From NCBI RefSeq assembly GCF_004153165.1, contig NZ_SEMD01000001.1, positions 346,651-410,650 of the forward strand: DNA of 64,000 bases. The letters run 5' to 3'. Each line of letters starts with the position of its first letter. The first letter of the stretch is position 1. The notes beneath the pieces are model-generated. The model worked only from the letters and a program-made list of their open reading frames with translations, searched no databases and was not told the origin of the DNA. A program made the position numbers and the translations under genes. Of this stretch, positions 9,090 through 17,068 are shown in pieces. The stretch is from Sporolactobacillus sp. THM7-4. GTDB lineage: Bacteria; Bacillota; Bacilli; Bacillales; Sporolactobacillaceae.

Positions 9090-10262
9090 TTATCTGCCAG
9101 CGATTTTCTTCACAAATTCAAGCAGCTGCCGGTCCGTTCCATAGCCCGATACGAACGAAAGACCAATCGGGCCGCGCTCATCCAGTACAGGAAGGGTGAC
9201 TTGCGGAAGACCGGAGACCCCGGCGATACAGGTCAGTTTCATCGTATGGGCACGCACCTTTTCACTCTCTTCGAATGTCGCTGTGCGTGCCGGAGCCGGG
9301 CCATAGGTTGTCGGAATAATCATCAGGCTGTCCCTGCCGAGAAAACGTCTCAGCTGATCCGTATAATCAGCCTTCAACTCTGCTGCCTGATGGTAGGCCT
9401 CATCCTGTTTCATTTTTGATGCCGCCTCAAACCGGCCGGCAATGTCCTTCCCGAATACCGGATGGTTCTCTTCAATCCACCGGCCATGAGACTGCCAGGC
9501 TTCCCACCCTTGCAGCACGCGGAAGGTTTCAGCAAGATCAGCTAAGGTTGCGGCGGGCAAATGGGCAGACTCGCAGCTTTTCTCCAACTGAAGCTCGGTA
9601 AGAAATGTGCGGAGGTTTTTTTTAACCGATTCTAATTCAATTAAATCCCAGGCTTCCGGAATAATATAAAAGTGAGCATAGTCTGTGATTTTCTGGCCGG
9701 GAAGCAGACAATCCCCGACATCTTTGAGAATTTCAGGGCTCCGGGCCATCCAGCCGACCGTGTCAAAACTGGGTGCGAGCGGAATGACGCCATCCATGGA
9801 AATCAGGCCGTGAGACGGACGGATCCCATAAAGTCCGCAATAGGAAGAGGGGATACGGACCGAACCCCCCGTATCCGTTCCGATCGCAAAATCAACGGAT
9901 CCGGAGGAAACAGCGACTGCTGATCCGCTTGACGATCCCCCTGAAAAAGAACCGGGCAGCCGCGGATTGATCGTCGGCGGATAATGCATGTTATCTCCTT
10001 TTAAACTGTACATTAGTTCATCAGTAACGGTCATGCCGCGAAGGCGCGCACCGTTTTCGAGGAGTCTGCGAATCGCGTCTGCATCTTTCTCGGCCGGTCG
10101 ATGCGTTTTTTTCCAGGTTGGATTTCCGGCGCTGTTGATGTGCCCTTTTACCGCGAATACATCTTTAACCGCGAAGCTCAGTCGATCGAGTTTTCCTTCG
10201 CCGAGCGGTTCAATATCCATTTCATCGCGGATAAAAGCTCCGAACGTGTCCTGATTTTCCAT
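9090..10262 (-). CDS. Amidase signature family hydrolase in the puc cluster
   Basis: A 390-residue amidase-signature enzyme. The Ser-cisSer-Lys triad is visible: K33 in AVKDVFAVKG, the serine-rich GGSSSGS at 108-114, and S134 in GTDTGGSVRIPSS. No signal peptide or membrane segment is seen. It directly precedes pucR on the same strand (50 bp gap). The substrate cannot be read from the sequence. In some enterobacterial hpx clusters an AtzE-like amidase accompanies a PucG-like aminotransferase, so a role on oxalurate, oxamate or another ureide breakdown product is a reasonable inference. It is too short for a GatA subunit and has no GatB or GatC partner nearby. Confidence 0.8.
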   Translation of the reverse strand: MENQDTFGAFIRDEMDIEPLGEGKLDRLSFAVKDVFAVKGHINSAGNPTWKKTHRPAEKDADAIRRLLENGARLRGMTVTDELMYSLKGDNMHYPPTINPRLPGSFSGGSSSGSAVAVSSGSVDFAIGTDTGGSVRIPSSYCGLYGIRPSHGLISMDGVIPLAPSFDTVGWMARSPEILKDVGDCLLPGQKITDYAHFYIIPEAWDLIELESVKKNLRTFLTELQLEKSCESAHLPAATLADLAETFRVLQGWEAWQSHGRWIEENHPVFGKDIAGRFEAASKMKQDEAYHQAAELKADYTDQLRRFLGRDSLMIIPTTYGPAPARTATFEESEKVRAHTMKLTCIAGVSGLPQVTLPVLDERGPIGLSFVSGYGTDRQLLEFVKKIAGR

Positions 10263-10603
10263 TCTTTAGTGCCTCCCGTTTATATCGTAATATTTTGACA
10301 TTTCCTCTTAAACAACTATACGATAAATTGCATTTAAAATCAGATTAATCGTTAAAGTATTGAAATGTCATGATTGAAGATGCACAAAAAAATCGCCAAT
10401 TCTTATATATATTGTACAACAAGGACGCAATACTGGAGTATAAAAGTAGTTGAAAAAGTCAATCAGTTTATTGAGTTGAGGCAACATGTTGAAGAAGTCA
10501 TTTGCTTTTTCTGAGTTTTTCTGAAAAAATAAAAAACAAGATCGCTTGAACTGGATCGGGACCCATTTAACGATAGCACCTTTTTAGTGAGAGGATGACA
10601 AAA
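10263..10603. other. Divergent intergenic region
   Basis: AT-rich gap between the amidase gene (minus) and the M20 hydrolase gene (plus), so it should carry two divergent promoters. A weak candidate for the plus gene is TTGAAC at 10546 with TAACGA 16 bp downstream. No PucR-box core, repeat array or open frame was found. Confidence 0.5.
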
Positions 10604-11749
10604 ATGACAGAATCAGCCGTGCTCTGTAATGACGAGACGATCAAGTCAAAAGTCAGGAAAATTTTTGAATACCTGCACACCCATGCAGAGATCAGCATGA
10701 AGGAATCGGGAACCACTGCATTCATTAAAGATCAGCTGGAGGCGCTTGGTCTGCGTACCCGGACTTTTACGGACTGTCCGGGCGTGACAGGAGAAATCGG
10801 ATCGGGAAAACCGGTGATCGCGCTCCGTGCGGATATGGACGCCCTCTGGCAGGAGGTAGACGGAGAATTCCGGGCCAACCATTCCTGCGGCCACGATGCG
10901 CATATGAGTATGGTACTCGGGACGGCAATGATGTTGCAAAACTATCGTTCCCTGCCCCGAGGCACGGTCCGTTTTGTCTTCCAGCCTGCGGAGGAAACCG
11001 GTGAGGGCGCGCGCAGGCTTGCAGCGCTCGGTGTGATGAAAGATGCCGATTACTTGTATGGCGTCCACCTCCGGCCAATCGAAGAAATTCCAGATGGACG
11101 GGCCGAGCCGGCTATCCTGCATGGCGCCGCGAAAACGATCACCGGAGTCATTCGCGGTGAGGATGCTCACGCTGCCCGTCCGCACCTCGGAAAGAACGCA
11201 ATCGAAGCGGCTTCGATGATTATAAATGAACTCGGCCACATTCATATTAATCCGATGATTCCCAGTACCGTGAAAATGACGACACTCCATGCCGGGGGAG
11301 CTGCGAATATAATTCCCGGCCACGCCGAGTTTACGCTGGACGCGCGTGCCCAGACTAATGAAGCCATGGACGAGTTGATTAAAGATATTAAGCGGGTAAT
11401 CCAGTCGGTTGCCGACCTCTTCTCAAGCCCGATCGAACTGAAGATTTCCCCCGGCAGTTCCAGTGCCATCTACCATCCCGATGCCATCCAGATCATGGCG
11501 GACGCGATTACCGAAGTTCTCGGAAAATCCCGGCTCGAGCAGCCGCACCGCTCAAGCGGCGGTGACGATTTCCACCAATACGCGCTCCGTCACCCGAATC
11601 TGAAAGCGACAATGCTCGGACTCGGCTGCGATCTCCGGCCGGGCCTCCATCACCCGCAGATGACTTTTAACCATGACGCCATTTTCCCGGGCATCTCGAT
11701 ACTCGCGACAGCAGTACTTCGGACCCTTGAAAAAGAAGCACACCAATAA
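10604..11749 (+). CDS. amhX: M20D amidohydrolase, AmhX-like
   Basis: Metal-dependent amidohydrolase/carboxypeptidase of the aminoacylase-like M20D group. Counting from the upstream ATG at 10595, RADMDAL lies near 78-84, HSCGHDAHM contains the Cys/His/Asp metal ligands at 98-103, QPAEETGEG follows, and HAARPHLGKNAIEAA lies in the dimerisation domain. It resembles B. subtilis AmhX closely by eye. I prefer the ATG at 10604, because the GAGAGG ribosome site abuts the upstream ATG but is 9 nt from this one. It is transcribed away from the puc cluster and ends at a strong terminator. The natural substrate, an N-acyl amino acid or similar conjugate, is not known. Confidence 0.8.
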   Translation: MTESAVLCNDETIKSKVRKIFEYLHTHAEISMKESGTTAFIKDQLEALGLRTRTFTDCPGVTGEIGSGKPVIALRADMDALWQEVDGEFRANHSCGHDAHMSMVLGTAMMLQNYRSLPRGTVRFVFQPAEETGEGARRLAALGVMKDADYLYGVHLRPIEEIPDGRAEPAILHGAAKTITGVIRGEDAHAARPHLGKNAIEAASMIINELGHIHINPMIPSTVKMTTLHAGGAANIIPGHAEFTLDARAQTNEAMDELIKDIKRVIQSVADLFSSPIELKISPGSSSAIYHPDAIQIMADAITEVLGKSRLEQPHRSSGGDDFHQYALRHPNLKATMLGLGCDLRPGLHHPQMTFNHDAIFPGISILATAVLRTLEKEAHQ

Positions 11750-11773
11750 ACTTCCATTTTAAAAAAGCATTCA

Positions 11774-11804
11774 AAAACGAAGCAGAGCCAGCCTGCTTCG
11801 TTTT
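11774..11804 (+). terminator. Bidirectional terminator after amhX
   Basis: AAAACGAAGCAG and CTGCTTCGTTTT form a perfect 12-bp stem with a 7-nt loop. The T-run is inside the stem and continues TTTTCGTC. Confidence 0.85.
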
Positions 11805-11867
11805 CGTCTATTAGTATACCGGTTATGGTACATAATGTTGTTCAGAAGCGGGGTAAGACTTCCGTTG

Positions 11868-11918
11868 AGCACTTCGTTAATTCAACAGTTACTTCTTGGA
11901 GCTCAACAGTCACTGTCC
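11868..11918. repeat. Short TGTTGAATT-family array (reverse orientation)
   Basis: Read on the minus strand, two and a half units beginning CTGTTGAGC and CTGTTGAATT, 21 bp apart, with a further degenerate GTTGAG-like copy. Same family as 4272-4430. Located between amhX and the chemoreceptor gene. Confidence 0.6.
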
Positions 11919-12010
11919 GGAATTTGTACAGATTGGTAAACAGATAAACTAAGTAGTTGTCTAAAATGTGAATAACCAGTATTTGACAGCAAAAATACAT
12001 GTCTTTTGTC

Positions 12011-12038
12011 TAAACCTCCAAAAAAATCTCACCGATAT
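12011..12038 (+). promoter_or_regulatory. SigD-type promoter for the chemoreceptor gene
   Basis: TAAA at 12011 and ACCGATAT at 12031, separated by 16 bp. This closely fits the B. subtilis SigD consensus TAAA-N15-GCCGATAT, as expected for a chemotaxis gene. The predicted start codon is about 110 bp downstream. Confidence 0.7.
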
Positions 12039-12147
12039 AGAATTTATCACCGGCTTAACTGTCGGAGGGTTATCTCATGTCACATATATTTTTTTGTTCA
12101 GGGCTTAAGTACTTATATCAGGACATACGTTGGGGGTTGTATGCAAC

Positions 12148-14106
12148 ATGCAATGGGTGACAAAAAAATTAAATGACATTTCTTTGTCGAAAAAATTAAT
12201 CAGCTTCATCATTACTCTTCTTCTTTTATCATCGGGAGCGATCGCCATCGGTGCCAACATCGTCTCATCGAACTCGCTTGGAGACCAGATTCATAAACAG
12301 GCACAGACAAATATGAACATCGTTAACCGTTCATTATCACAAGTCATGGCGGATAATGAACAGGCGCTTCAGCAATTGAGTAAAAAGGAGGGGACACGTC
12401 ATTCACTTTTGGCTTTTTATGATTCGAAAACCGGTACCTATGTGGATGCGATATTCATTGGAAAGAATAATGGGAACTGGATAACAACCTCAGGCGCGTC
12501 GCAGGGTGTGGATCCGCGGACCCAGTTCTGGTATAAACAGGCGATCCTGAAGAATGGAGCAGTTGCTGTATCGAAACCAGTCCTCGATGCCAAAACTAAA
12601 GAGGTCTCGGTCATTCTTTCAAAGCAATTAGCGGACAAGTCTGGAGTCGCAGGGTTAAAAATAGATCTGAGTCCTATTATCAATCTGGATAAACTGGCCA
12701 AATTAGGGACAACCGGGTTCACCTTTATTGTGGATAATCATGGCAATTTTGTCGTTCATCCGAGTATTCAAACCGGGCGGTCAAACTCTGTGGCCAAAAG
12801 GATCAGCGCAGAGAAAAAGGCAACCGGCGCGTTTTCGTACTATTACGCAGTAACTAAGCAAAACAAATACGTTTATTATATAACAAACCCCTACACCAAC
12901 TGGAAAATTGCCGGAACTTATGAAACTCGTGAAGTGAAGAACGCGACTGCTCCCGTTCTTTATAACATTGGAATCATATTTATCGTTTCACTTCTCATTA
13001 GTATTCTGCTCGGCGTTTTGTTCTCGCGATACATCAACAAACGTCTGAAAACAGTCGCCGCCGCATCAGAGTCTATTGCCCAGGGCGATCTGACCCGTAA
13101 TCTGCCGGAATCTAAAGATGAATTCGGTCAGATCAGCGCTTCGTTTAACAAAATGACTGAGGGGCTGCGCGATCTGATCAGTTCTATAAACGATTCAGTC
13201 AATAATGTAGCTGCTTCATCGCAGGAATTACTGGCAAGTGCGGAACAGACCAGCAGTGCCACTGAAAATATCACGTCTTCACTCGATACTTTTTCGCGAG
13301 GAAATGAAACACAGGCGGGAAAAATTGATGATAATTTTGCCCACTTAAATGGCATTAATAATATGGTGCACGAGGTCAGCAAAACGTCCAATCAGATCAC
13401 TGTAGAGTCAAAAAATTCAGCTCAAATGGCTGATGAAGGGAAAAAGATTGTAAATAATGCCGTTTCTCAGATGGACCATATCAATGCATCAGTCAGTCAC
13501 GCCATGCGCGATATTTCCGGACTGGAAAGCAAGTCCCATGATATTCAGGATATCCTGGTCACTCTGGATGAAATTACGAGTCAGACCAATCTTCTTGCGC
13601 TAAATGCGGCAATTGAAGCCGCCCGTGCCGGTGAATCAGGCAAAGGGTTCAGTGTTGTCGCCGAAGAAATCAGGAAGTTATCGGAACAATCCTCCAAGTC
13701 AGCATCTAATATCACTGACATCATTAATCAAATTGTTGCAGAGATCAATACATCCATTCAAAGTTTCCGTAACATTAACAACGAAGTGAAAACGGGTGTA
13801 GACAAGGTAAAACATACAGAAGAAAACTTTAAACAACTTCAACATGAGTCAAATATGATTGCGTCTAATATCTCACAGATGAATGAAACACTGACAAAGA
13901 TTTCAGAAAGCACAGATGAGATGACGGATTCCGCTAAAGCGATCGACAGCATCGTCAAAGAAAATGCGGATTCGGCCAATGAAATTGCGGCATCGGCTGA
14001 GGAGCAACTGGCATCCATGGAAGAAGTTCAGAGTTCCGCAGCATCCCTGGCAAAAATAGCAGAAAAGTTACAGGAACAAACTGAAAAATTTAAGCTTAAA
14101 GGGTAA
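12148..14106 (+). CDS. Methyl-accepting chemotaxis protein with Cache sensor
   Basis: Membrane chemoreceptor of about 652 residues. The order is a short cytoplasmic start, a transmembrane helix near 15-35, an extracellular double-Cache-like domain to about 265 (with FIVDNHGNFVVHPS and YVYYITNPYTNWKIAGTYE), a second transmembrane helix near 275-295, a HAMP domain, and a long coiled-coil signalling domain. The hairpin tip EITSQTNLLALNAAIEAARAGE is preceded by repeated helical heptads. It should bind a small ligand and control CheA. The ATG at 12148 lies after TGGGGG; a TTG at 12130 would add six residues but has no better ribosome site. No C-terminal NWETF-type tether is present. Ligand unknown. 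Confidence 0.93.
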   Translation: MQWVTKKLNDISLSKKLISFIITLLLLSSGAIAIGANIVSSNSLGDQIHKQAQTNMNIVNRSLSQVMADNEQALQQLSKKEGTRHSLLAFYDSKTGTYVDAIFIGKNNGNWITTSGASQGVDPRTQFWYKQAILKNGAVAVSKPVLDAKTKEVSVILSKQLADKSGVAGLKIDLSPIINLDKLAKLGTTGFTFIVDNHGNFVVHPSIQTGRSNSVAKRISAEKKATGAFSYYYAVTKQNKYVYYITNPYTNWKIAGTYETREVKNATAPVLYNIGIIFIVSLLISILLGVLFSRYINKRLKTVAAASESIAQGDLTRNLPESKDEFGQISASFNKMTEGLRDLISSINDSVNNVAASSQELLASAEQTSSATENITSSLDTFSRGNETQAGKIDDNFAHLNGINNMVHEVSKTSNQITVESKNSAQMADEGKKIVNNAVSQMDHINASVSHAMRDISGLESKSHDIQDILVTLDEITSQTNLLALNAAIEAARAGESGKGFSVVAEEIRKLSEQSSKSASNITDIINQIVAEINTSIQSFRNINNEVKTGVDKVKHTEENFKQLQHESNMIASNISQMNETLTKISESTDEMTDSAKAIDSIVKENADSANEIAASAEEQLASMEEVQSSAASLAKIAEKLQEQTEKFKLKG

Positions 14107-14478
14107 TTGATCCGTCGACCCATTTGTAAATGTCATGTGAAACTTCCAATTGGATGGGCCGACGCACAGGTTGTGATAATGAACGAGTAAAAGTTCGACG
14201 TTTTATGTAAACAGAGCCATCATCAATCCGCTTCTTTCATTTGGTTTTCCACCTTGTGATCGTAGCGAATTCTATGATGGTTTTTTAATAGCTAATAGCC
14301 GCCATTCGTGCATAGTGATCGCTTCTTTAGATCAAATTAGATTTGCTTAGATATTTTAAAGTGAGTGAAAGAGTCTTCTGTTCTAACCTGATCAGCTGCT
14401 ACACAAGGGTCGGGAAATTTATTGGTTAGTGTTTCACAGGAAAAGTTTTTGGGAAAATAATTAAGAGGTGAAGAACTC

Positions 14479-14529
14479 ATGATTAAAGAGGTGTCAGCCA
14501 GTTTTTGTTTAAGATCCCTGGCCCAATAG
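14479..14529 (+). CDS. Possible 16-residue peptide
   Basis: ATG at 14479 follows AAGAGGTGAAG at a good distance and opens a frame for MIKEVSASFCLRSLAQ before TAG. It lies in the otherwise unassigned gap between the chemoreceptor gene and the 75-residue protein. Nothing else supports translation; it may be a leader peptide or chance. Confidence 0.25.
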   Translation: MIKEVSASFCLRSLAQ

Positions 14530-14591
14530 TCTTTTGTTGAATTTTACAGAAGAACTTTTGACAATACGTGGATAACACGGAGGGTTAGTAA

Positions 14592-14819
14592 ATGTATAAA
14601 GCAATGGAGTTTAAAGGGGTACTCGGGAAAAACGAAATAAAGAGTGTCAGCGAATTTTCAGGAAAAAATGTTGAATTATCAATAAGAGAAATACCTGACC
14701 CATCCCAGGTTCATAACCCAAACAAGCCAAAATCTAAATATCATACAACGGATGTTACTCCAGATCAATTTACCCATACCTTCAACGTTGACAGAACTCA
14801 TACCGACTCCGGAAAATGA
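14592..14819 (+). CDS. Small hypothetical protein, 75 residues
   Basis: I do not recognise this protein. It starts MYKAMEFKGVLG with a convincing GGAGGG ribosome site 7 nt before the ATG. It is polar and has no membrane segment, signal peptide or cysteine. The second half is rich in Pro, Thr, Asp, His and Lys and looks unstructured. It is followed at once by a 34-bp stem-loop that recurs at 21.2 kb. No same-strand gene follows, so it is probably transcribed alone or with the upstream 16-residue frame. Confidence 0.6.
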   Translation: MYKAMEFKGVLGKNEIKSVSEFSGKNVELSIREIPDPSQVHNPNKPKSKYHTTDVTPDQFTHTFNVDRTHTDSGK

Positions 14820-14820
14820 A

Positions 14821-14854
14821 TGAACTTTACCCAATCTGTCAGGAAAAGTTCACT
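14821..14854. repeat. 34-bp stem-loop repeat (copy 1)
   Basis: TGAACTTTACCCAATCTGTC followed by AGGAAAAGTTCACT. The ends pair (GAACTTT with AAAGTTC). It differs at 2 of 34 positions from the sequence at 21167-21200, and both copies lie next to short TGTTGAATT-family arrays. It may act as a bidirectional terminator or be a small dispersed element. Confidence 0.75.
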
Positions 14855-14877
14855 TCTGCATCTGGCTTTGATACCGA

Positions 14878-14910
14878 TTCAACAGTCAGACTCCTGGAAT
14901 TCAACATAAC
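14878..14910. repeat. Short TGTTGAATT-family array (reverse orientation)
   Basis: On the minus strand, TGTTGAATTCC followed 22 bp later by TGTTGAATC. Two units of the family seen at 4272-4430, 24 bp from the 34-bp stem-loop. Confidence 0.55.
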
Positions 14911-15067
14911 TTCTCAGAAATTACAAATGAACAAACTGGTAAGCCGGATAGAATCCAAATATTAATGTATTTTATCTATCTAGTAAAAAATGATGCTCCA
15001 TTTTCAGCACCAATTGCCATCTAATAAGATGATCTTTTCATTATGCCTGTTGTGATGTGTTAAAAAA

Positions 15068-15096
15068 AGCCCGCCTCAACCTACAGGCGGACCGGT
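15068..15096 (-). terminator. Terminator of sacA
   Basis: On the minus strand, CCGCCT and AGGCGG form the stem and GCTTTTTTT follows. It lies 24 bp after the sacA stop codon. Confidence 0.8.
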
Positions 15097-15119
15097 CTTT
15101 AATCTATCTGTGTTTCACC

Positions 15120-16598
15120 TTATTTCTGTCCGTTCCAGATGTCTTCCAGCTCCCAGACTCTCATTTTCATCACTTTGACACTTCCGCCCGTTGCGAACAG
15201 TTGCGTACCCCTGTTTTCCTCAGTCGGGTAAATCCGGCTTGTCATCACGGCTTTACCGTCATCAGCGAAAACTTCGACGGAGGATCGATCAAGGTAAATG
15301 TGTAGTTTCAGCCGCCCGCTGTTCGTCAGTTCGGTTCGACGGAATCCGTCAACCGCTTGGCCGCTCTTTGATCGATCCAGGACCAGTTTTTCAGCAACTG
15401 AATTGTAACGGATCACCGTTTCCTCAGTTTTGCCGACACGAAACTTTATGCCAAACTCGGAGGCTGCCGAGTCTGCCGTATCAAATTCAACCATGATCTC
15501 AAGCAGCTCTCCATTCAGTTCCGGGAGCAGCCGGCTGCCGGAAACGAGCTCATTTTCAATACAAACGAGTTCTTTTTTACGCAGCTGTTTCAATTCATCA
15601 ACCGGTGTCATCCGAATCTTTCCGTCCGGATCCAGATGCAGCTCGCGCGGCAATGTCAGAGCTCCCGCCCAGCCGTCATTCTTTTCGGGCATCGGCGACT
15701 CCCACATGTCCATCCAGCCGATTGCGATCCGCCGCCCCCTGGCGTCTTCAAACGACTGAACGGCATAAAAATCGTGCCCATGGTCCAGTTCCGTAAATCC
15801 GCCGTGCTTAAATGTATTCGTCTCATAGTCATAATCCCCAACAAGATACCCGGTCTGATACAAATTCCGGTACAGGTCGCCAGACGGTTCGATCCCCTGC
15901 GGAGAGAACATCAGCACATATTTGCCGTCGAGTTGATAGAAATCCGGGCACTCCCACATGTAGCCCTGAGCTCCGTCACTTTCAGCCAGCACGCCCTGAT
16001 AGTCCCAGTGTCTGAGATCAGAAGACTTGTAAAGAACGACTTTTCCAATCTTATCCCGGCTTGTTCCGGCGACCAGATACCAATAATCGCCGTGTTTCCA
16101 AACTTTCGGATCGCGAAAATCGCCTGATCCAACGTCCGGATGCCTTGGAATGACGGGATTGAGCACGTCTTTTTCAAAATGAATTCCATCCTTGCTGAAG
16201 GCCCGGCATTGTACTTCATCAGGAACCGTTTTCCCCTCATCCGCAAAGCGGTGGCCTGTATAAATCAAGTTCAGTTCACCGTTATTAACTACCGCGCTTC
16301 CTGAAAAACAGCCTTCACGATCACACGGGTCGCCAGGCGAAAGCGCAATCGGCAGATGTTCCCAATGTACGAGATCCTTACTTTTCACGTGGCCCCAGTG
16401 CATCGGCCCCCAGTCGACACCATATGGATGATGCTGATAAAAAGCATGGTATTCTCCTCTAAATTGAACGAGGCCGTTCGGATCATTGATCCAGTTAGCC
16501 GGTGCCATAATATGATAACCGAGCCGGTAGCGCGGATTGATACTCTTTTCCGCAGCCTGTAACGCTTCGTTTGCTTTTGTTAACTGATCAAGTTTCAT
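15120..16598 (-). CDS. sacA: Sucrose-6-phosphate hydrolase / beta-fructofuranosidase (GH32)
   Basis: Cytoplasmic GH32 enzyme that splits the fructosyl bond of sucrose or sucrose-6-phosphate. It is 492 residues long with no signal peptide. The catalytic motifs are present: WINDPNG with nucleophile D39, FRDPKVW near 165, and ECPDFY with the acid/base Glu near 215. A C-terminal beta-sandwich follows (SSVEVFADDGKAVMTSRIYP). It lies in a sucrose regulon with a LacY-type permease rather than a sucrose PTS, so free sucrose may be the true substrate. A 17-unit tandem array occupies its 5' side and probably its mRNA leader. Confidence 0.9.
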   Translation of the reverse strand: MKLDQLTKANEALQAAEKSINPRYRLGYHIMAPANWINDPNGLVQFRGEYHAFYQHHPYGVDWGPMHWGHVKSKDLVHWEHLPIALSPGDPCDREGCFSGSAVVNNGELNLIYTGHRFADEGKTVPDEVQCRAFSKDGIHFEKDVLNPVIPRHPDVGSGDFRDPKVWKHGDYWYLVAGTSRDKIGKVVLYKSSDLRHWDYQGVLAESDGAQGYMWECPDFYQLDGKYVLMFSPQGIEPSGDLYRNLYQTGYLVGDYDYETNTFKHGGFTELDHGHDFYAVQSFEDARGRRIAIGWMDMWESPMPEKNDGWAGALTLPRELHLDPDGKIRMTPVDELKQLRKKELVCIENELVSGSRLLPELNGELLEIMVEFDTADSAASEFGIKFRVGKTEETVIRYNSVAEKLVLDRSKSGQAVDGFRRTELTNSGRLKLHIYLDRSSVEVFADDGKAVMTSRIYPTEENRGTQLFATGGSVKVMKMRVWELEDIWNGQK

Positions 16599-16623
16599 TC
16601 TTCATCCCATCCCCTCAGGTAAA

Positions 16624-16975
16624 GTTGCTCCGAATCTGGAAAAAGTTGCTCCGAATCCAGGAAATGTTACTCCGAATCTGAGAAAAGTTGCTCCGAATCC
16701 GGAAAAGTTGCCCCGAATCTCAGAAAAAGTTGCTCTGAATCAGGAAAAAGTTGCTCCGAATCAGGAAAAAGTTGCTCCGAATCCAGGAAATGTTGCTCCG
16801 AATCCAGGAAATGTTGCTCCGAGTCCGGAAAAGGTTGCTCCGAATCCCAGAAAAAGTTGCTCTGAATCCGGAAAAGTTGCTCCGAATCCGGAAGAAGTTG
16901 CTCCGAGTCCGGAAAAGTTGCCCCGAATCTCAGAAAAGGTGCTCCGAGTCCGGAAAAAGTTGCTCCGAGTCCGGT
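16624..16975. repeat. Tandem array, GTTGCTCCGAATC family, about 17 units
   Basis: Unit starts at 16624, 16645, 16666, 16687, 16707, 16729, 16750, 16771, 16792, 16813, 16834, 16856, 16876, 16897, 16917, about 16938 and 16959, that is 20-22 bp apart with a mean of 21. The core is GTTGCTCCGAATCNGGAAAA; variants carry GTTAC, GTTGCCCC, CTCTGAATC or GAGTC. It fills the gap between the sucrose permease and sacA. Both forward frames are largely open but lack convincing initiation sites. Confidence 0.93.
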
Positions 16976-17039
16976 AATTTTCCAGTCATTGTCCCCTGAA
17001 TGTTACTTCGTCAGGTGTAAAACATCACGGACAGAATTT

Positions 17040-17045
17040 ATTATA
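17040..17045 (-). promoter_or_regulatory. Candidate extended -10 element for sacA
   Basis: TGGTATAAT on the minus strand matches an extended -10 (TGnTATAAT). It lies between the permease stop and the tandem array, so a transcript starting here would carry the whole array in its 5' leader. No good -35 is visible. Confidence 0.35.
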
Positions 17046-17068
17046 CCAACCTCTGATATCCCGGCAGA

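Noticed and set aside
16624-16975. CRISPR array
   Set aside because: Units are directly adjacent with no unique spacers, are much shorter than CRISPR repeats plus spacers, and no cas gene is present.
16708-16999. Open frames encoding Pro/Asn/Lys- and Arg/Leu-rich repeats in the 16.6-kb array
   Set aside because: Two overlapping frames are both open, unit length varies (20-22 bp) and breaks frame, and no convincing start is present.
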